Below are positions 26,485 through 35,831 of a stretch of DNA of 64,000 bases, piece by piece. The notes below the pieces were generated by a model, which was given only the letters and a program-made list of their open reading frames with translations, made no database searches and had not been told where the DNA came from. Each line of letters begins with the position of its first letter. The stretch's first letter is position 1. Source of the DNA: UBA4582 sp965657335 (GTDB taxonomy: Bacteria > Pseudomonadota > Gammaproteobacteria > Pseudomonadales > Azotimanducaceae); NCBI GenBank assembly GCA_965657335.1, contig CBFHOH010000014.1, positions 59,557 to 123,556 of the forward strand, in the 5' to 3' direction. The translations under genes and the position numbers were made by a program.

Positions 26485-27351
26485 CTATTTGAACGACATC
26501 AAGAGGGGAGAGAGTTGAGAATGATTCTTCAAATACAGCTTCTGCGCCCGAACCAGTACTTCGCGCCAAAACACACCGTCTTCCGTTAGCGTGCGTCGCA
26601 ATGACTTATCCGAGTAGGCACGCATAAATCTGAACAAATCAAAAACATTCAGGGCGTTCTCTTCAGCAGCGGAGAATAATAGACTTCCAACGTCCTTGAC
26701 ACGCCAACGCACTGGCGTTTTTTCCCGGATCTGCGCTCTGTGCAAGTCGATGATGTACAACGTCGGTACCTTTTTGTCTTTGTCCTCAAGCTGAAGATGG
26801 AAATGACAGATATAACAATCTCTGTGATTTACCCCAGCGTCATGCATGAGGCGAGTAAGCCGGGCAACCACGGGTATCAAATTGTATTTCCTAGAAACCG
26901 TCAACAGCCCTTGCCGACAACAATCCTCTAAGCTAAGCGTGTTTAGCAAGGATTTGGTGACAATACTTGAACGTCGGGTCGCTGGGTTGAAACCTACAGT
27001 CGAGAGACCCACAACAGTTGGGACCGGAACCCCGCGTTGCTTGAGTAATTTGAGCGCCTCGTGCTCATTACTTGCATCCGTGACAGGCAACTTGAACTGA
27101 ATGAGGTTCTTGAGTATTTCTTTCCACCCTACGCCGTAGTGCAGCTTGGCGAAATAAAACTGATCAGACAACTCGAAACGGAATGTTCGTCTGGTTTTTA
27201 CTTTTCGATATTCCTCACCCTCGAGCATATCGAGCGTTGTAAACAATTCCTCGGGGCCACCTGCAAGCTTTTTCAGCTCCAGCGCGACAAACCCAGCGCC
27301 ATCAACAGATGATTTTCTTTCTGCTGAGCGAGGTAGATTCGGGCGACTCAT
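26485..27351 (-). CDS. waaP: LPS core heptose(I) kinase
   Basis: WaaP phosphorylates O4 of heptose I, which strengthens the outer membrane through divalent cations. The 288-residue protein carries the family signature LMHDAGVNHRDCYICHFHL with the catalytic Asp178, then YIIDLHRAQ for metal binding. It overlaps the end of waaC by 4 bp (ATGA) and is followed after 7 bp by the WapQ-like kinase gene. In Pseudomonas waaP is essential; the same may hold here. Confidence 0.92.
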   Translation of the reverse strand: MSRPNLPRSAERKSSVDGAGFVALELKKLAGGPEELFTTLDMLEGEEYRKVKTRRTFRFELSDQFYFAKLHYGVGWKEILKNLIQFKLPVTDASNEHEALKLLKQRGVPVPTVVGLSTVGFNPATRRSSIVTKSLLNTLSLEDCCRQGLLTVSRKYNLIPVVARLTRLMHDAGVNHRDCYICHFHLQLEDKDKKVPTLYIIDLHRAQIREKTPVRWRVKDVGSLLFSAAEENALNVFDLFRFMRAYSDKSLRRTLTEDGVFWREVLVRAQKLYLKNHSQLSPLLMSFK

Positions 27352-28373
27352 GTGACAATTTTTCCTGCATGAATCAACCCCTGTAGCGCTTCAAACACTC
27401 TCTGGGGCGTACTATCAGAGAAACAGGGTGGATGAAATTGACTCAGCTTACCAGGCTGATGCAGACATTCCCGCCGAAGACATGGCACGCAATCAAGCTT
27501 ACTCTCCCTGATCACTTTCTGATGAGCACCGCACGGACCAGTCAGCTCAGGACTGGTAGCGCTATACAAAGCGACCAATGGTTTGCCCATGGCGTTGGCT
27601 AAATGACCAAGCCCGGTATCGACCGTCACAACACCGCTACTTTCTGCAATCACCTCAACGATGTCAGACAAACCCATTGGTGGGAGTACGCGCGCACAGG
27701 TTGAAGCTTCCGCTATCTCCGTTGCTCTCTTTTGTTCAATTTGATCGCCATACGTCATGACGACTTCGTACCCTGAAGACTCAGCCAGAACAACAAGTTG
27801 TTTCCAATACTCAACTGGCCACAGTTTCGTCTCCCAAGTAGTACCGTGAAGAAAAAATAGCTGCTTTTTCGAGGGCTTATCGTTGGACAAGCCAAAGACT
27901 GGTAATGACTCATTCAACTCATAGCCGAGCGAATAGGCAAATAATGTCCTTAACCGCTCTACTGCATGCATCGTGCGCGTGATGTTTAACCGGTCGATAT
28001 AAAATCGACTGACAACACTTTCTTTAGCGCTTTTTTCGTCAAGACCGGCCATGGGGCCTTTAGCTAACCAACCTATTATGGCGCTCTTGACCAACCCCTG
28101 ACCATCTATAATTAGATCGTATTTTTGCTTTCTTAGGTCAATGACAAAGGCGATCAGCTCCATAAAATTGCGAATCCAGTTNNNNNNNNNNNNNNNNNNN
28201 NNNNNNNNNNNNNNNNNNNNNNNNNNNNNNNNNNNNNNNNNNNNNNNNNNNNNNNNNNNNNNNNNNNNNNNNNNNNNNNNNNNNNNNNNNNNNNNNNNNN
28301 NNNNNNNNNNNNNNNNNNNNNNNNNNNNNNNNNNNNNNNNNNNNNNNNNNNNNNNNNNNNNNNNNNNNNNNNN
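27348..28373 (-). CDS. waaC: LPS heptosyltransferase I (N-terminus lost in a gap)
   Basis: A GT9-family transferase that adds the first heptose to Kdo2-lipid A. The visible part starts within the N-terminal domain before YDLIIDGQGLVKSA and shows FFLHGTTWETKLWP, VDTGLGHLANAMGKPLVALYSATSP and the C-terminal Cys-rich segment. The first 60-odd residues fall in the run of N. By comparison with E. coli WaaC the start is near 28373; that position is an estimate. The stop overlaps the waaP start. Confidence 0.9.
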   Translation of the reverse strand, partial: XXXXXXXXXXXXXXXXXXXXXXXXXXXXXXXXXXXXXXXXXXXXXXXXXXXXXXXXXXXXXXXXNWIRNFMELIAFVIDLRKQKYDLIIDGQGLVKSAIIGWLAKGPMAGLDEKSAKESVVSRFYIDRLNITRTMHAVERLRTLFAYSLGYELNESLPVFGLSNDKPSKKQLFFLHGTTWETKLWPVEYWKQLVVLAESSGYEVVMTYGDQIEQKRATEIAEASTCARVLPPMGLSDIVEVIAESSGVVTVDTGLGHLANAMGKPLVALYSATSPELTGPCGAHQKVIRESKLDCVPCLRRECLHQPGKLSQFHPPCFSDSTPQRVFEALQGLIHAGKIVT

Positions 28374-28464
28374 NNNNNNNNNNNNNNNNNNNNNNNNNNN
28401 NNNNNNNNNNNNNNNNNNNNNNNNNNNNNNNNNNNNNNNNNNNNNNNNNNNNNNNNNNNNNNNN
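28182..28464. other. run of 283 N across the waaF/waaC junction
   Basis: Unresolved bases. Roughly 32 missing codons of waaF plus 64 of waaC add up to about 288 bases, so the gap length fits two genes that abut or overlap with nothing between them. Confidence 0.99.
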
Positions 28465-29412
28465 AGTTCGTTTGAAACATGGACTACAATCAAGGGATAG
28501 ATTCACAATATCAACTTGCTCTGTTAAAGGTGGTGTAAAGTCAGCAGAGGTAGATCCATAGAGCACAACGGTGTGACAACCGATCGCTGCGGATACATGC
28601 ATTAGTCCGGAGTCGTTGGAAATAACGCAGGCGCATCGGCCCATAATATCAACGACATCAATTAACGACGTCTTGCCGGTTAAATCGGTTATGTGATTAC
28701 GTGCGGCAGCGGGCGCAAAGTCAACAATCACCTGTCCGCTCGGCTTGTCTGCATTACCTCCAAAAATCCAGACATCCGCCCCTTTCTTTACCAGTTCAGA
28801 CGCAAGTACTGCGTAATGCCGCTCAGGCCAGCGTTTGGCTTCGCCAAATTCTGCGCCCGGACAAATCCCAACCACAGGTCGCTTTGTTCGTAAATTAAAC
28901 TGATCAAGTAGACATTCTTGCTGCCCAAAATCTATCTTCAGCTTGGGATATTCGGAAACGACCGGCGGCTTGTTTTCGAATGAGTCAACAGAGGATAGCG
29001 CGGCAAAACGATCGATCATCCGAGGCATACGTCGCTTGTCGAGCAGATGCATGTCGTTAATCAAACCATACCGATACTCACCCCGAAAACCTGTGCGCGT
29101 TGGTATACCAGCAAAAAATGGCACAAGTGCCGACTTTAACGAATTGGGCAAAACAATGGCCCGTTCGTAACCTCTTTTCGAAAGTTTTCTTGCCACCAAT
29201 CGCCGATAAGCAAGTCCGAGTTCCCCATGCCCGACATCGAACTCAAACATTTCGGAGACTTCAGCCATACGACTCACCATCGGCAAACTAGCTTTTGGCG
29301 CAAGTACATCAATTCGCTGGTCAGGCTTTTGCGATTTCAAACGCTTAAATAGCGTCTGAGCCATGATCATATCGCCCACCCAAGATGGACCGACGATCAA
29401 TGTTGAACTCAA
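28370..29412 (-). CDS. waaF: ADP-heptose--LPS heptosyltransferase II (C-terminus lost in a gap)
   Basis: A GT9-family enzyme adding the second core heptose. Visible motifs are LIVGPSWVGDMIMAQTLF at the start, VGICPGAEFGEAKRWPERHYA, and VISNDSGLMHVSAAIGCHTVVLYGST. The sequence enters the run of N after CSPCFKRT, about 30 residues before the usual end, so the end coordinate is estimated. The ATG overlaps the ilvE stop by 4 bp, tying core synthesis to an amino-acid gene as in Pseudomonas. Confidence 0.93.
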
Positions 29413-30371
29413 GCGGCATTACCCTTGTAAGGTACGCCTTCAGCATAGACGGTGCCGCTCCATTCCGGATGTTCGGCTCTTTTACCTCTAACCTGATCAA
29501 AATACATTGTTTGTAATTGCTCGGTCAGGGGACCACGGGACCCGCTGCCTATTACTCGACCGTCGAGTTCGCGAATAGGCAACACCTCTGCCGCGGTGCC
29601 AGTAAAAAATGCTTCGTCGGCGACGTAAACTTCATCGCGCGTGATGCGCCTCTCTATCACTTTCAAATCGAGCTCTGCCGCAAGATCAAAAATCGTGGCA
29701 CGAGTGATCCCCTCAAGACAAGATGTGAGTTCGGGTGTGACTAGTTGGCCGTTCTGTACGAGAAAGACATTCTCGCCACTTCCTTCCGCAACATAGCCTT
29801 CGTTGTCCAGCAGCAGCGCCTCATCGCAACCGGAATCAATCGCCTCTTTCAGCGCCAACATCGAATTTATGTAATTTCCGTTGGCCTTTGCTTTACACAT
29901 CGTGATGTTGACGTGGTGGCGCGTGAAAGAGGATGTACGCACCTTGATTCCTTCTTCGGTTGCTTCTGGCGACATGTAATTAGGCCATTCCCAACCGGCA
30001 ATAATACAGTGTGTCTTTAACCCCTCAGCCCGCAATCCCATGCCTTCTGACCCATAGAAACACATCGGGCGAAGATAACCCTCGTCAAGATTGTTCTCAC
30101 GAATGACCAACTTTTGAGCTTCAGATATTTGGTCTTTAGTAAAAGGGATATCCATGTTGAGTATGTGCGCAGAACGAAACAGCCGATCGGTGTGATCGTC
30201 AAGGCGGAATATGACGGGGCCTTTGTCAGTGCAATAGGCACGCACCCCCTCGAATACGCCCAAACCGTAATGAAGTGTGTGCGTTAGCACGTGAACTTTT
30301 GCTTCGCGCCAATCCACCAGCTCGCCATCGATCCAGATAACGCCATCTCTGTCGTCAAATGCTGCAGACAT
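29409..30371 (-). CDS. ilvE: branched-chain-amino-acid aminotransferase
   Basis: IlvE transfers the amino group from glutamate to the keto acids of Val, Leu and Ile. The 320-residue fold-type IV PLP enzyme has the catalytic Lys162 in AKANGNYINSML, the N-terminal pattern HTLHYGLGVFEGVRAY, and EGITRATIFDLA in the C-terminal half. Unlike the aminotransferase gene at 6.7 kb it has the classical KAxGNY motif. It is 102 bp downstream of glnE and overlaps waaF by 4 bp. ilvD, another gene of the pathway, is at 38.3 kb. Confidence 0.96.
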   Translation of the reverse strand: MSAAFDDRDGVIWIDGELVDWREAKVHVLTHTLHYGLGVFEGVRAYCTDKGPVIFRLDDHTDRLFRSAHILNMDIPFTKDQISEAQKLVIRENNLDEGYLRPMCFYGSEGMGLRAEGLKTHCIIAGWEWPNYMSPEATEEGIKVRTSSFTRHHVNITMCKAKANGNYINSMLALKEAIDSGCDEALLLDNEGYVAEGSGENVFLVQNGQLVTPELTSCLEGITRATIFDLAAELDLKVIERRITRDEVYVADEAFFTGTAAEVLPIRELDGRVIGSGSRGPLTEQLQTMYFDQVRGKRAEHPEWSGTVYAEGVPYKGNAA

Positions 30372-30473
30372 TGCCTATAACCTTTAAAATTTGATAATCC
30401 GATAGTTTACACTGACAAGGGGGTAAGTTTCACCGGTTAGCACAACCAACAGGCGCTAAAAACCGATGATAGA

Positions 30474-33377
30474 TCAGAATCCCAGATGGTCCTGCCAAAC
30501 TTTCATGACCTGCTGGCGAAACGCGTTCAGTTTATCGAAAGAGATAATTTGCCCACCCAACCACTGGTAATGCACCGCTGCTCTGTAGCCGAGATAGGCT
30601 TGCTGAAGCAGCGTTTTTTCCTCTTCATCGACGATCCCATGTAATTCTAGGTCATCAAGCTGGCGCATCACGTCAGTCCAGCGGGTCAACAACGGATGAG
30701 TATTCGCGGCATTCAACATTTCGAACTGAATCAGGAATTCAATATCGACAATCGCTCCCACGTCGTGCTTGAGATCAAAGCCCGTCACACTGACCCCAGA
30801 CATGCGTTCTAATTTTGCCGCTTCGAGGTCTGACTCCGCGTTCGCCTTAAATTGGTCATCACTGACGTTGGTGAGGTGAGTTCGCATCCTATTTCTCATT
30901 GTCACCACGTGATGTCGCAATTCAACGGTATCTCTTTTCTGGAGCAATATCGCCTCTCGGATTGCCTGAAAAGGCGCTCGCAAGTTTTCCGCTCCGGCAA
31001 CATAACGCGTCCGGACAAGTGCCTGATGCTCCCAGGTCCAAGCTTCTTCAAATTGATAACGTTTGAAGGCTGCCATCGTACTCACCAGCGGCCCTTTATT
31101 ACCGCCGGGTCGAAGACGCAGGTCGACCTCATAAAGCACACCAAATTGGGTGTAGCTGGTCAGTATGTGAATAAATCTTTGGGCAAATCGGTTGATGTAA
31201 ACATTATTTTCAAGCCGCCTTGTTCCATTAGTCTCTCCCTTAAGATTGACATCGTGCACCAGCGTTAGATCGAGATCAGAACCATAACTTAATTCTTGCC
31301 CACCCAGCTTGCCATAGGCAATCACTCCAAAACCCGGACCCAGCGCCTCACCTTCAGCACTACAAGGTTCACCAAATTTGACCTTCAATTGATCAAACGT
31401 AAGCGTCACCACTCTATCTAAAATTACTTCAGCCACGTTACTCAGCGCCCCGGACGCTTCCATCAAAGGCAGCGCATCTAGCAACTCAAGCGCCGCAATC
31501 CGCAGAACGACACTACTTTTAAACTGCCTTAGCGTGTCCATCTGAAGCTCAAGATCGTGCGCTTCAACCTCTTCAAGCCGCTTGTTTAACTCCTGCTCAA
31601 GCTCCTTTCTTTCGAGCACTACGTCATGAATCTGTCGATCCGTCAGGTCGTAAAGTAAAACCGGAAATTCAGATAGTCGTGTCGATATCCAATCACTCAT
31701 GGCACAGAGATGAACGCAACGCTTTAGCGCATCGCCGTTTTCCAACAGGAAAGAGATGTAGGTGCTTCGACGAGTGATCGTGTCAATCAGTGGCAACAGT
31801 CGATCCAGCGTAATCTCTGGTTGAGACTCTTTTGCCACCAAACTCAGTAACACTGGCATCAGTCGATTAACCCTAGATTTGCTCAATTCCTGCAAGTCCC
31901 GGCGCTGCAACTTGTGCAAAAAATCACTCAAATTTTCTGACGTTCTTTGCGCGTTTTCAAAACCCACAGTTTTGAGGAGCCTGACAGAATCATCAGATGC
32001 AGGATCGCGCCAAAGAGAAAACCAGAATAAATTGCCCTCGACCTGCTCTTGTTTCTCTGCGCTATTTGCTGTCATTAACTCGGAAAAAACTGCCCGAACA
32101 AGACCGCGATGAATCTCTAACTGGGTATAGTATGCATCGAAATCAGCGTAACCCATCGCCACCGCCAATCGGAGCCGAGACGCAGGTTCGGTTGACAGCA
32201 ACTGGGTCTGGCGATCGTTTTCAGCCTGAATAACGTGTTCACTATTTCGCAAGAATTCGTAAGCGCTTAGTAGATGTCTGACTTCTCCCTCGGGCAAAAA
32301 CTTAAGCGACGCAAGCGCCTTCAAATTAAGATCAATCTCGGGCGTCTGAAGCACCGGATGACGACCACCCCAGATTAGCTGAAGCGCCTGTGTAATAAAT
32401 TCTACTTCTCTGATCCCCCCGGGTCCCAACTTCAAATCATGATAATGCTGTTTGTTTTCAACTTGAGTATCTATTAGCCCCTTCATTTCACGAAGAGATT
32501 CCAGCGCGCCATAATCGAGATGTCGTCGATAAATAAAAGGTTTTAACCAGGAGAGAAATGTTTTTCCCTGTTCAATATTTCCTGCAACTGGGCGGGCTTT
32601 AATAAAAGCGTAACGCTCCCAATCACGTCCTTGCTCGTAAAAATACTTCTCCATCGCAACACTGTTCAGAATCAGCGCACCACTTTCACCATAGGGCCTT
32701 AGCCTCATATCCACACGAAAAACAAAGCCTTCGGCATTGACCTCATCTAATGATTTTATAATGTGTCGACTGGTACGAAGAAAAAACTCCTGATTACTTA
32801 ACTCTTTGCCTGTCGGAGAAACAGCGAGACCAGGCTCATCGTAGAAAAATATCAGATCGATGTCGGAAGAAACATTTAGCTCCCGTGCACCGAGCTTTCC
32901 CAGCGCCAGGATCGTCATTTGCTGAACTGCGCCGGTATCTGCGCCTATTGGCTCACCATATTTCAAACAGTTGGCTTTGTAATGAATATCGTGAGCTGCG
33001 ACAAGGCAAGCATCCGCAAGACTTGAGAGATCATTGGTTGTTTCGCTCAGATTAGCCAACCTTGTTAGATCGCGGAAGATGATCCTGATCATCTCCCTGC
33101 GCCGCACTTTGCGGAGCACGTGATCAAGAGATTCTAGATCTGTGTGAGCTAAAGCCTCACTATAGTGGTTGCCGGAGTATTGCCTCTGCAAATCCCCAGA
33201 CTCGAGCAACTCGTGCACGAGCTTAGGGTCGATTTGCAAACAGTTATAAACATATTTACTGATAGTGCAGACGAATTTAAACTGCTCTAACAGCTTTTCT
33301 TCGTTGTCAGGACAGGATTCGTCGATGTGATTTGATATGTCTTCGCCGAGCTCCGCAAGCAAAACCGAATCGATCAT
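30474..33377 (-). CDS. glnE: glutamine synthetase adenylyltransferase/deadenylase
   Basis: GlnE adenylylates glutamine synthetase when glutamine is plentiful and removes the AMP when it is not. The 967-residue protein has two nucleotidyltransferase domains: ALGKLGARELNVSSDIDLIFF in the N-terminal (deadenylylating) half and AYGKLGGQELSYGSDLDLTLV in the C-terminal (adenylylating) half. Both keep the D-x-D metal pair. Its ATG overlaps the stop of the PilB/GspE-like gene by 4 bp, an unusual upstream partner. Confidence 0.97.
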   Translation of the reverse strand: MIDSVLLAELGEDISNHIDESCPDNEEKLLEQFKFVCTISKYVYNCLQIDPKLVHELLESGDLQRQYSGNHYSEALAHTDLESLDHVLRKVRRREMIRIIFRDLTRLANLSETTNDLSSLADACLVAAHDIHYKANCLKYGEPIGADTGAVQQMTILALGKLGARELNVSSDIDLIFFYDEPGLAVSPTGKELSNQEFFLRTSRHIIKSLDEVNAEGFVFRVDMRLRPYGESGALILNSVAMEKYFYEQGRDWERYAFIKARPVAGNIEQGKTFLSWLKPFIYRRHLDYGALESLREMKGLIDTQVENKQHYHDLKLGPGGIREVEFITQALQLIWGGRHPVLQTPEIDLNLKALASLKFLPEGEVRHLLSAYEFLRNSEHVIQAENDRQTQLLSTEPASRLRLAVAMGYADFDAYYTQLEIHRGLVRAVFSELMTANSAEKQEQVEGNLFWFSLWRDPASDDSVRLLKTVGFENAQRTSENLSDFLHKLQRRDLQELSKSRVNRLMPVLLSLVAKESQPEITLDRLLPLIDTITRRSTYISFLLENGDALKRCVHLCAMSDWISTRLSEFPVLLYDLTDRQIHDVVLERKELEQELNKRLEEVEAHDLELQMDTLRQFKSSVVLRIAALELLDALPLMEASGALSNVAEVILDRVVTLTFDQLKVKFGEPCSAEGEALGPGFGVIAYGKLGGQELSYGSDLDLTLVHDVNLKGETNGTRRLENNVYINRFAQRFIHILTSYTQFGVLYEVDLRLRPGGNKGPLVSTMAAFKRYQFEEAWTWEHQALVRTRYVAGAENLRAPFQAIREAILLQKRDTVELRHHVVTMRNRMRTHLTNVSDDQFKANAESDLEAAKLERMSGVSVTGFDLKHDVGAIVDIEFLIQFEMLNAANTHPLLTRWTDVMRQLDDLELHGIVDEEEKTLLQQAYLGYRAAVHYQWLGGQIISFDKLNAFRQQVMKVWQDHLGF

Positions 33378-35164
33378 TCTGTACCTGAGAAAGGTGCTAC
33401 TCTTAGCACTTCCGCGACAGTTGTCATACCCGCTGCGACTTTCATAGCCCCACTTAACCTTAGGGTTTTCATTCCTTCTTTCATGGCAGATCTGCGTAGC
33501 TTACCAACATTGACACCACCATTTATCAGAGGCTTGATGCCATCCGTCAGCGGCAACAACTCATAAATTCCTTGTCGGCCCATAAATCCGGTCTCTCGAC
33601 ACTCCAAGCAGCCAACTGGCTGATAAACCTTGTTTGGCAGCTTCATTTTCCACGGTGTTGTCAGCGTCTTCCAGACATCAGGGTCACTGTCGCCAACAGT
33701 TTTACAATGTGGGCAAAGTGTACGCACGAGGCGCTGTGCCATAACGCCCAAAACCGTTGCTTTTATCAGATAGGGCGCGACGCCTAATTCAAGTAATCGA
33801 GTTATTGCTAAAGGCGCGTCATTAGTATGCAGCGTGGATATCACCAGGTGGCCAGTAAGCGCGGCCTGAATTGCCATCTCTGCTGTTTCAAGATCTCTAA
33901 TCTCGCCAACCATAATAATATCGGGATCCTGTCTTAACAACGCTCGAACGCCATCGGCAAAATGCAGGTCAATGTTTGAATTGACCTGCATTTGATTAAA
34001 GCTTGGCTCAACCATTTCGATGGGATCTTCAATCGTACAAACGTTCACGTCTTCTGTTGCCAGTTGTTTGAGGCTGGAATAAAGAGTAGTGGTTTTACCG
34101 GAGCCCGTGGGTCCCGTCACAAGCACTATGCCGTTCGGATTTTTAACCATGCCCTGCCAACGGTCGAAATCATCATCCGCAAGGCCTAACTGCTCGAAGG
34201 TCTTTAGCAATATGTCCGGATCGAATATCCGCATCACCATCTTCTCTCCGAAGGCGGTGGGCAATGTCGACAATCTTAATTCTATTTCATGATCGTCTTG
34301 AGTCTTTGTTTTTAAGCGCCCGTCCTGCGGCCTGCGCTTTTCCGCAACATCCATTCTGCCAAGTGTTTTTATTCGACTTATCACCGCGGTCATTACCGAT
34401 GAGGGCAACTCGTACACTAAGTGCAACACCCCATCAATCCTGAATCGAATCCGGCCTTTCTCTCTTCTTGGCTCCAGATGTATATCACTTGCTCTCTGAG
34501 TAAACGCATACCCCAATAACCAGTCCACTATGTTAACAACATGGGCATCATTGGCTTCCATCGCGTCAATATGACCGAGCTCAAGCATCTGCTCTAAGTT
34601 CGATAAAGAACTAGTGTTCAGACCTTGCGCGTTCGCCTTACTCACGGATTTCGCCATTTGGTAAAATTCATTGGTATAGCGCCGGACATCTGCCGGGTTC
34701 GCAATCACACGGGTGAGCACTTTTCCGGGCTGCGACTGCATGATTGTCGCTTCCCATCCGTAAACGTAAGGCTGCGCGCAGGCAATAACGACTTCATCAT
34801 CCCGCACTTCCAATGCCAGCAGTTCGTGTCGCTTCGCAAACTCAGCTGACATTACTTTCGTCACAATTGTTGCATCAACCTTCAGCGGGTCGATTCTCTT
34901 GTAAGGTTGCTTGGCACGTTCACACAGCCAATGTGTCAGGGTTTCTAGGTCAAGATTTTTCGCTGGATTTTGCTGATCCACCGGTTCTTGCTCTGCAATG
35001 AGTTCTATCGGATGCCAAACGAGTTGTTCTTTGGTCCTGCTTCTGAGGCTGAGCATTTCCGCATCAGAGGTTGATAGTCTGCCATCCGTCACAAGGTCAT
35101 TAAGCACACTGCGAAGATTCAACGTGATATCTGGTTTGTAATCTTTAGCTTCCTGATTAGTCAC
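33374..35164 (-). CDS. PilB/GspE-family secretion or pilus assembly ATPase
   Basis: A hexameric traffic ATPase of about 596 residues from a GTG at 35164; the frame runs on to a GTG at 35263, but that extra segment looks non-conserved. Order: an N-terminal T2SSE_N-like domain, the linker ANDAHVVNIVDWLLGYAFTQ, then the ATPase core with Walker A GPTGSGKTTT, Asp box DPIEM, Walker B DPDIIMVGEIRD and His box GHLVISTLHTND. A tetracysteine zinc site (CPHC and CLEC) near the C-terminus is typical of GspE and PilB. No pilC/gspF or pilin gene is nearby, so the machine it serves is not shown here. It is translationally coupled to glnE. Confidence 0.85.
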   Translation of the reverse strand: MTNQEAKDYKPDITLNLRSVLNDLVTDGRLSTSDAEMLSLRSRTKEQLVWHPIELIAEQEPVDQQNPAKNLDLETLTHWLCERAKQPYKRIDPLKVDATIVTKVMSAEFAKRHELLALEVRDDEVVIACAQPYVYGWEATIMQSQPGKVLTRVIANPADVRRYTNEFYQMAKSVSKANAQGLNTSSLSNLEQMLELGHIDAMEANDAHVVNIVDWLLGYAFTQRASDIHLEPRREKGRIRFRIDGVLHLVYELPSSVMTAVISRIKTLGRMDVAEKRRPQDGRLKTKTQDDHEIELRLSTLPTAFGEKMVMRIFDPDILLKTFEQLGLADDDFDRWQGMVKNPNGIVLVTGPTGSGKTTTLYSSLKQLATEDVNVCTIEDPIEMVEPSFNQMQVNSNIDLHFADGVRALLRQDPDIIMVGEIRDLETAEMAIQAALTGHLVISTLHTNDAPLAITRLLELGVAPYLIKATVLGVMAQRLVRTLCPHCKTVGDSDPDVWKTLTTPWKMKLPNKVYQPVGCLECRETGFMGRQGIYELLPLTDGIKPLINGGVNVGKLRRSAMKEGMKTLRLSGAMKVAAGMTTVAEVLRVAPFSGTE

Positions 35165-35320
35165 AATGGGCGCTCTCGGTTTGGCGATCAAAATTAGCAG
35201 GCTGCCGTTCACTGAACCGGACACTGCACTGGATAGCTTACACCTTAATTGACGCCACGGCACATCAGGCTGAGAATGGGGTGCGCGTGTAAATATCGTC
35301 CGGATTTGACTCGATATTCG

Positions 35321-35647
35321 CTAAAAGCGCTTTAGCATCTGAACGCCACGATGATTGATCCCATAGGCGGTGGTACCGTGTTCGTAGACTATGCCGACCC
35401 CCCATTTGTTACCTACCTTCGCTTGACCGAGATAAAGGCTTTCTGTGACCTCCCAGCCCCTAATTCGAAAATCAGATGATAATTTCTTTCTGTAGAGACC
35501 CGCTGACTTTACGTCTTCGAACCTGAAGGTTGCTGGCAGATCAAGCTTCAATTCTCTGAAAGTGACGACATCATCGGCTGTACTACCGTGACTGAAGCCT
35601 GCGAGGATACAAAATAGCGATATCAGATTGGCGATTCGAATATTCAT
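35321..35647 (-). CDS. small exported protein of unknown function
   Basis: A 108-residue protein from the ATG at 35647. It starts with a signal peptide (MNIRIANLISLFCILAGFSHGS), probably cleaved near residues 20-24. The mature part is basic and has no cysteine; it contains VVTFRELKLDLPATFRFEDV and KWGVGIVYEHGTTAYGINHRG. I do not recognise the family. The frame is open further upstream to 36031, but that stretch lies antisense to argE and is not coding. No good Shine-Dalgarno is seen, so the gene is only moderately supported. Confidence 0.5.
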   Translation of the reverse strand: MNIRIANLISLFCILAGFSHGSTADDVVTFRELKLDLPATFRFEDVKSAGLYRKKLSSDFRIRGWEVTESLYLGQAKVGNKWGVGIVYEHGTTAYGINHRGVQMLKRF

Positions 35648-35831
35648 ATTTAGAAGGCTATCAGCAAATATCCAGCAGAAACTGGAGAATTCACTAGAAC
35701 CAAGGGAGACCCGCGGGAGTAACGATGGACGGCCCCACAATGTCTTCATTTTGCAATGGAACGCTGAAGATTCCCTCACACTCGTCTGTCGTAAGTTGTA
35801 CACTCCCGTGTTCTGATCCGGAGCACATTTA

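Noticed and set aside
28138..28500. Reading frames on both strands across the 283 N
   Set aside because: They are made almost wholly of undefined residues. The only real coding content is the end of waaF and the start of waaC.
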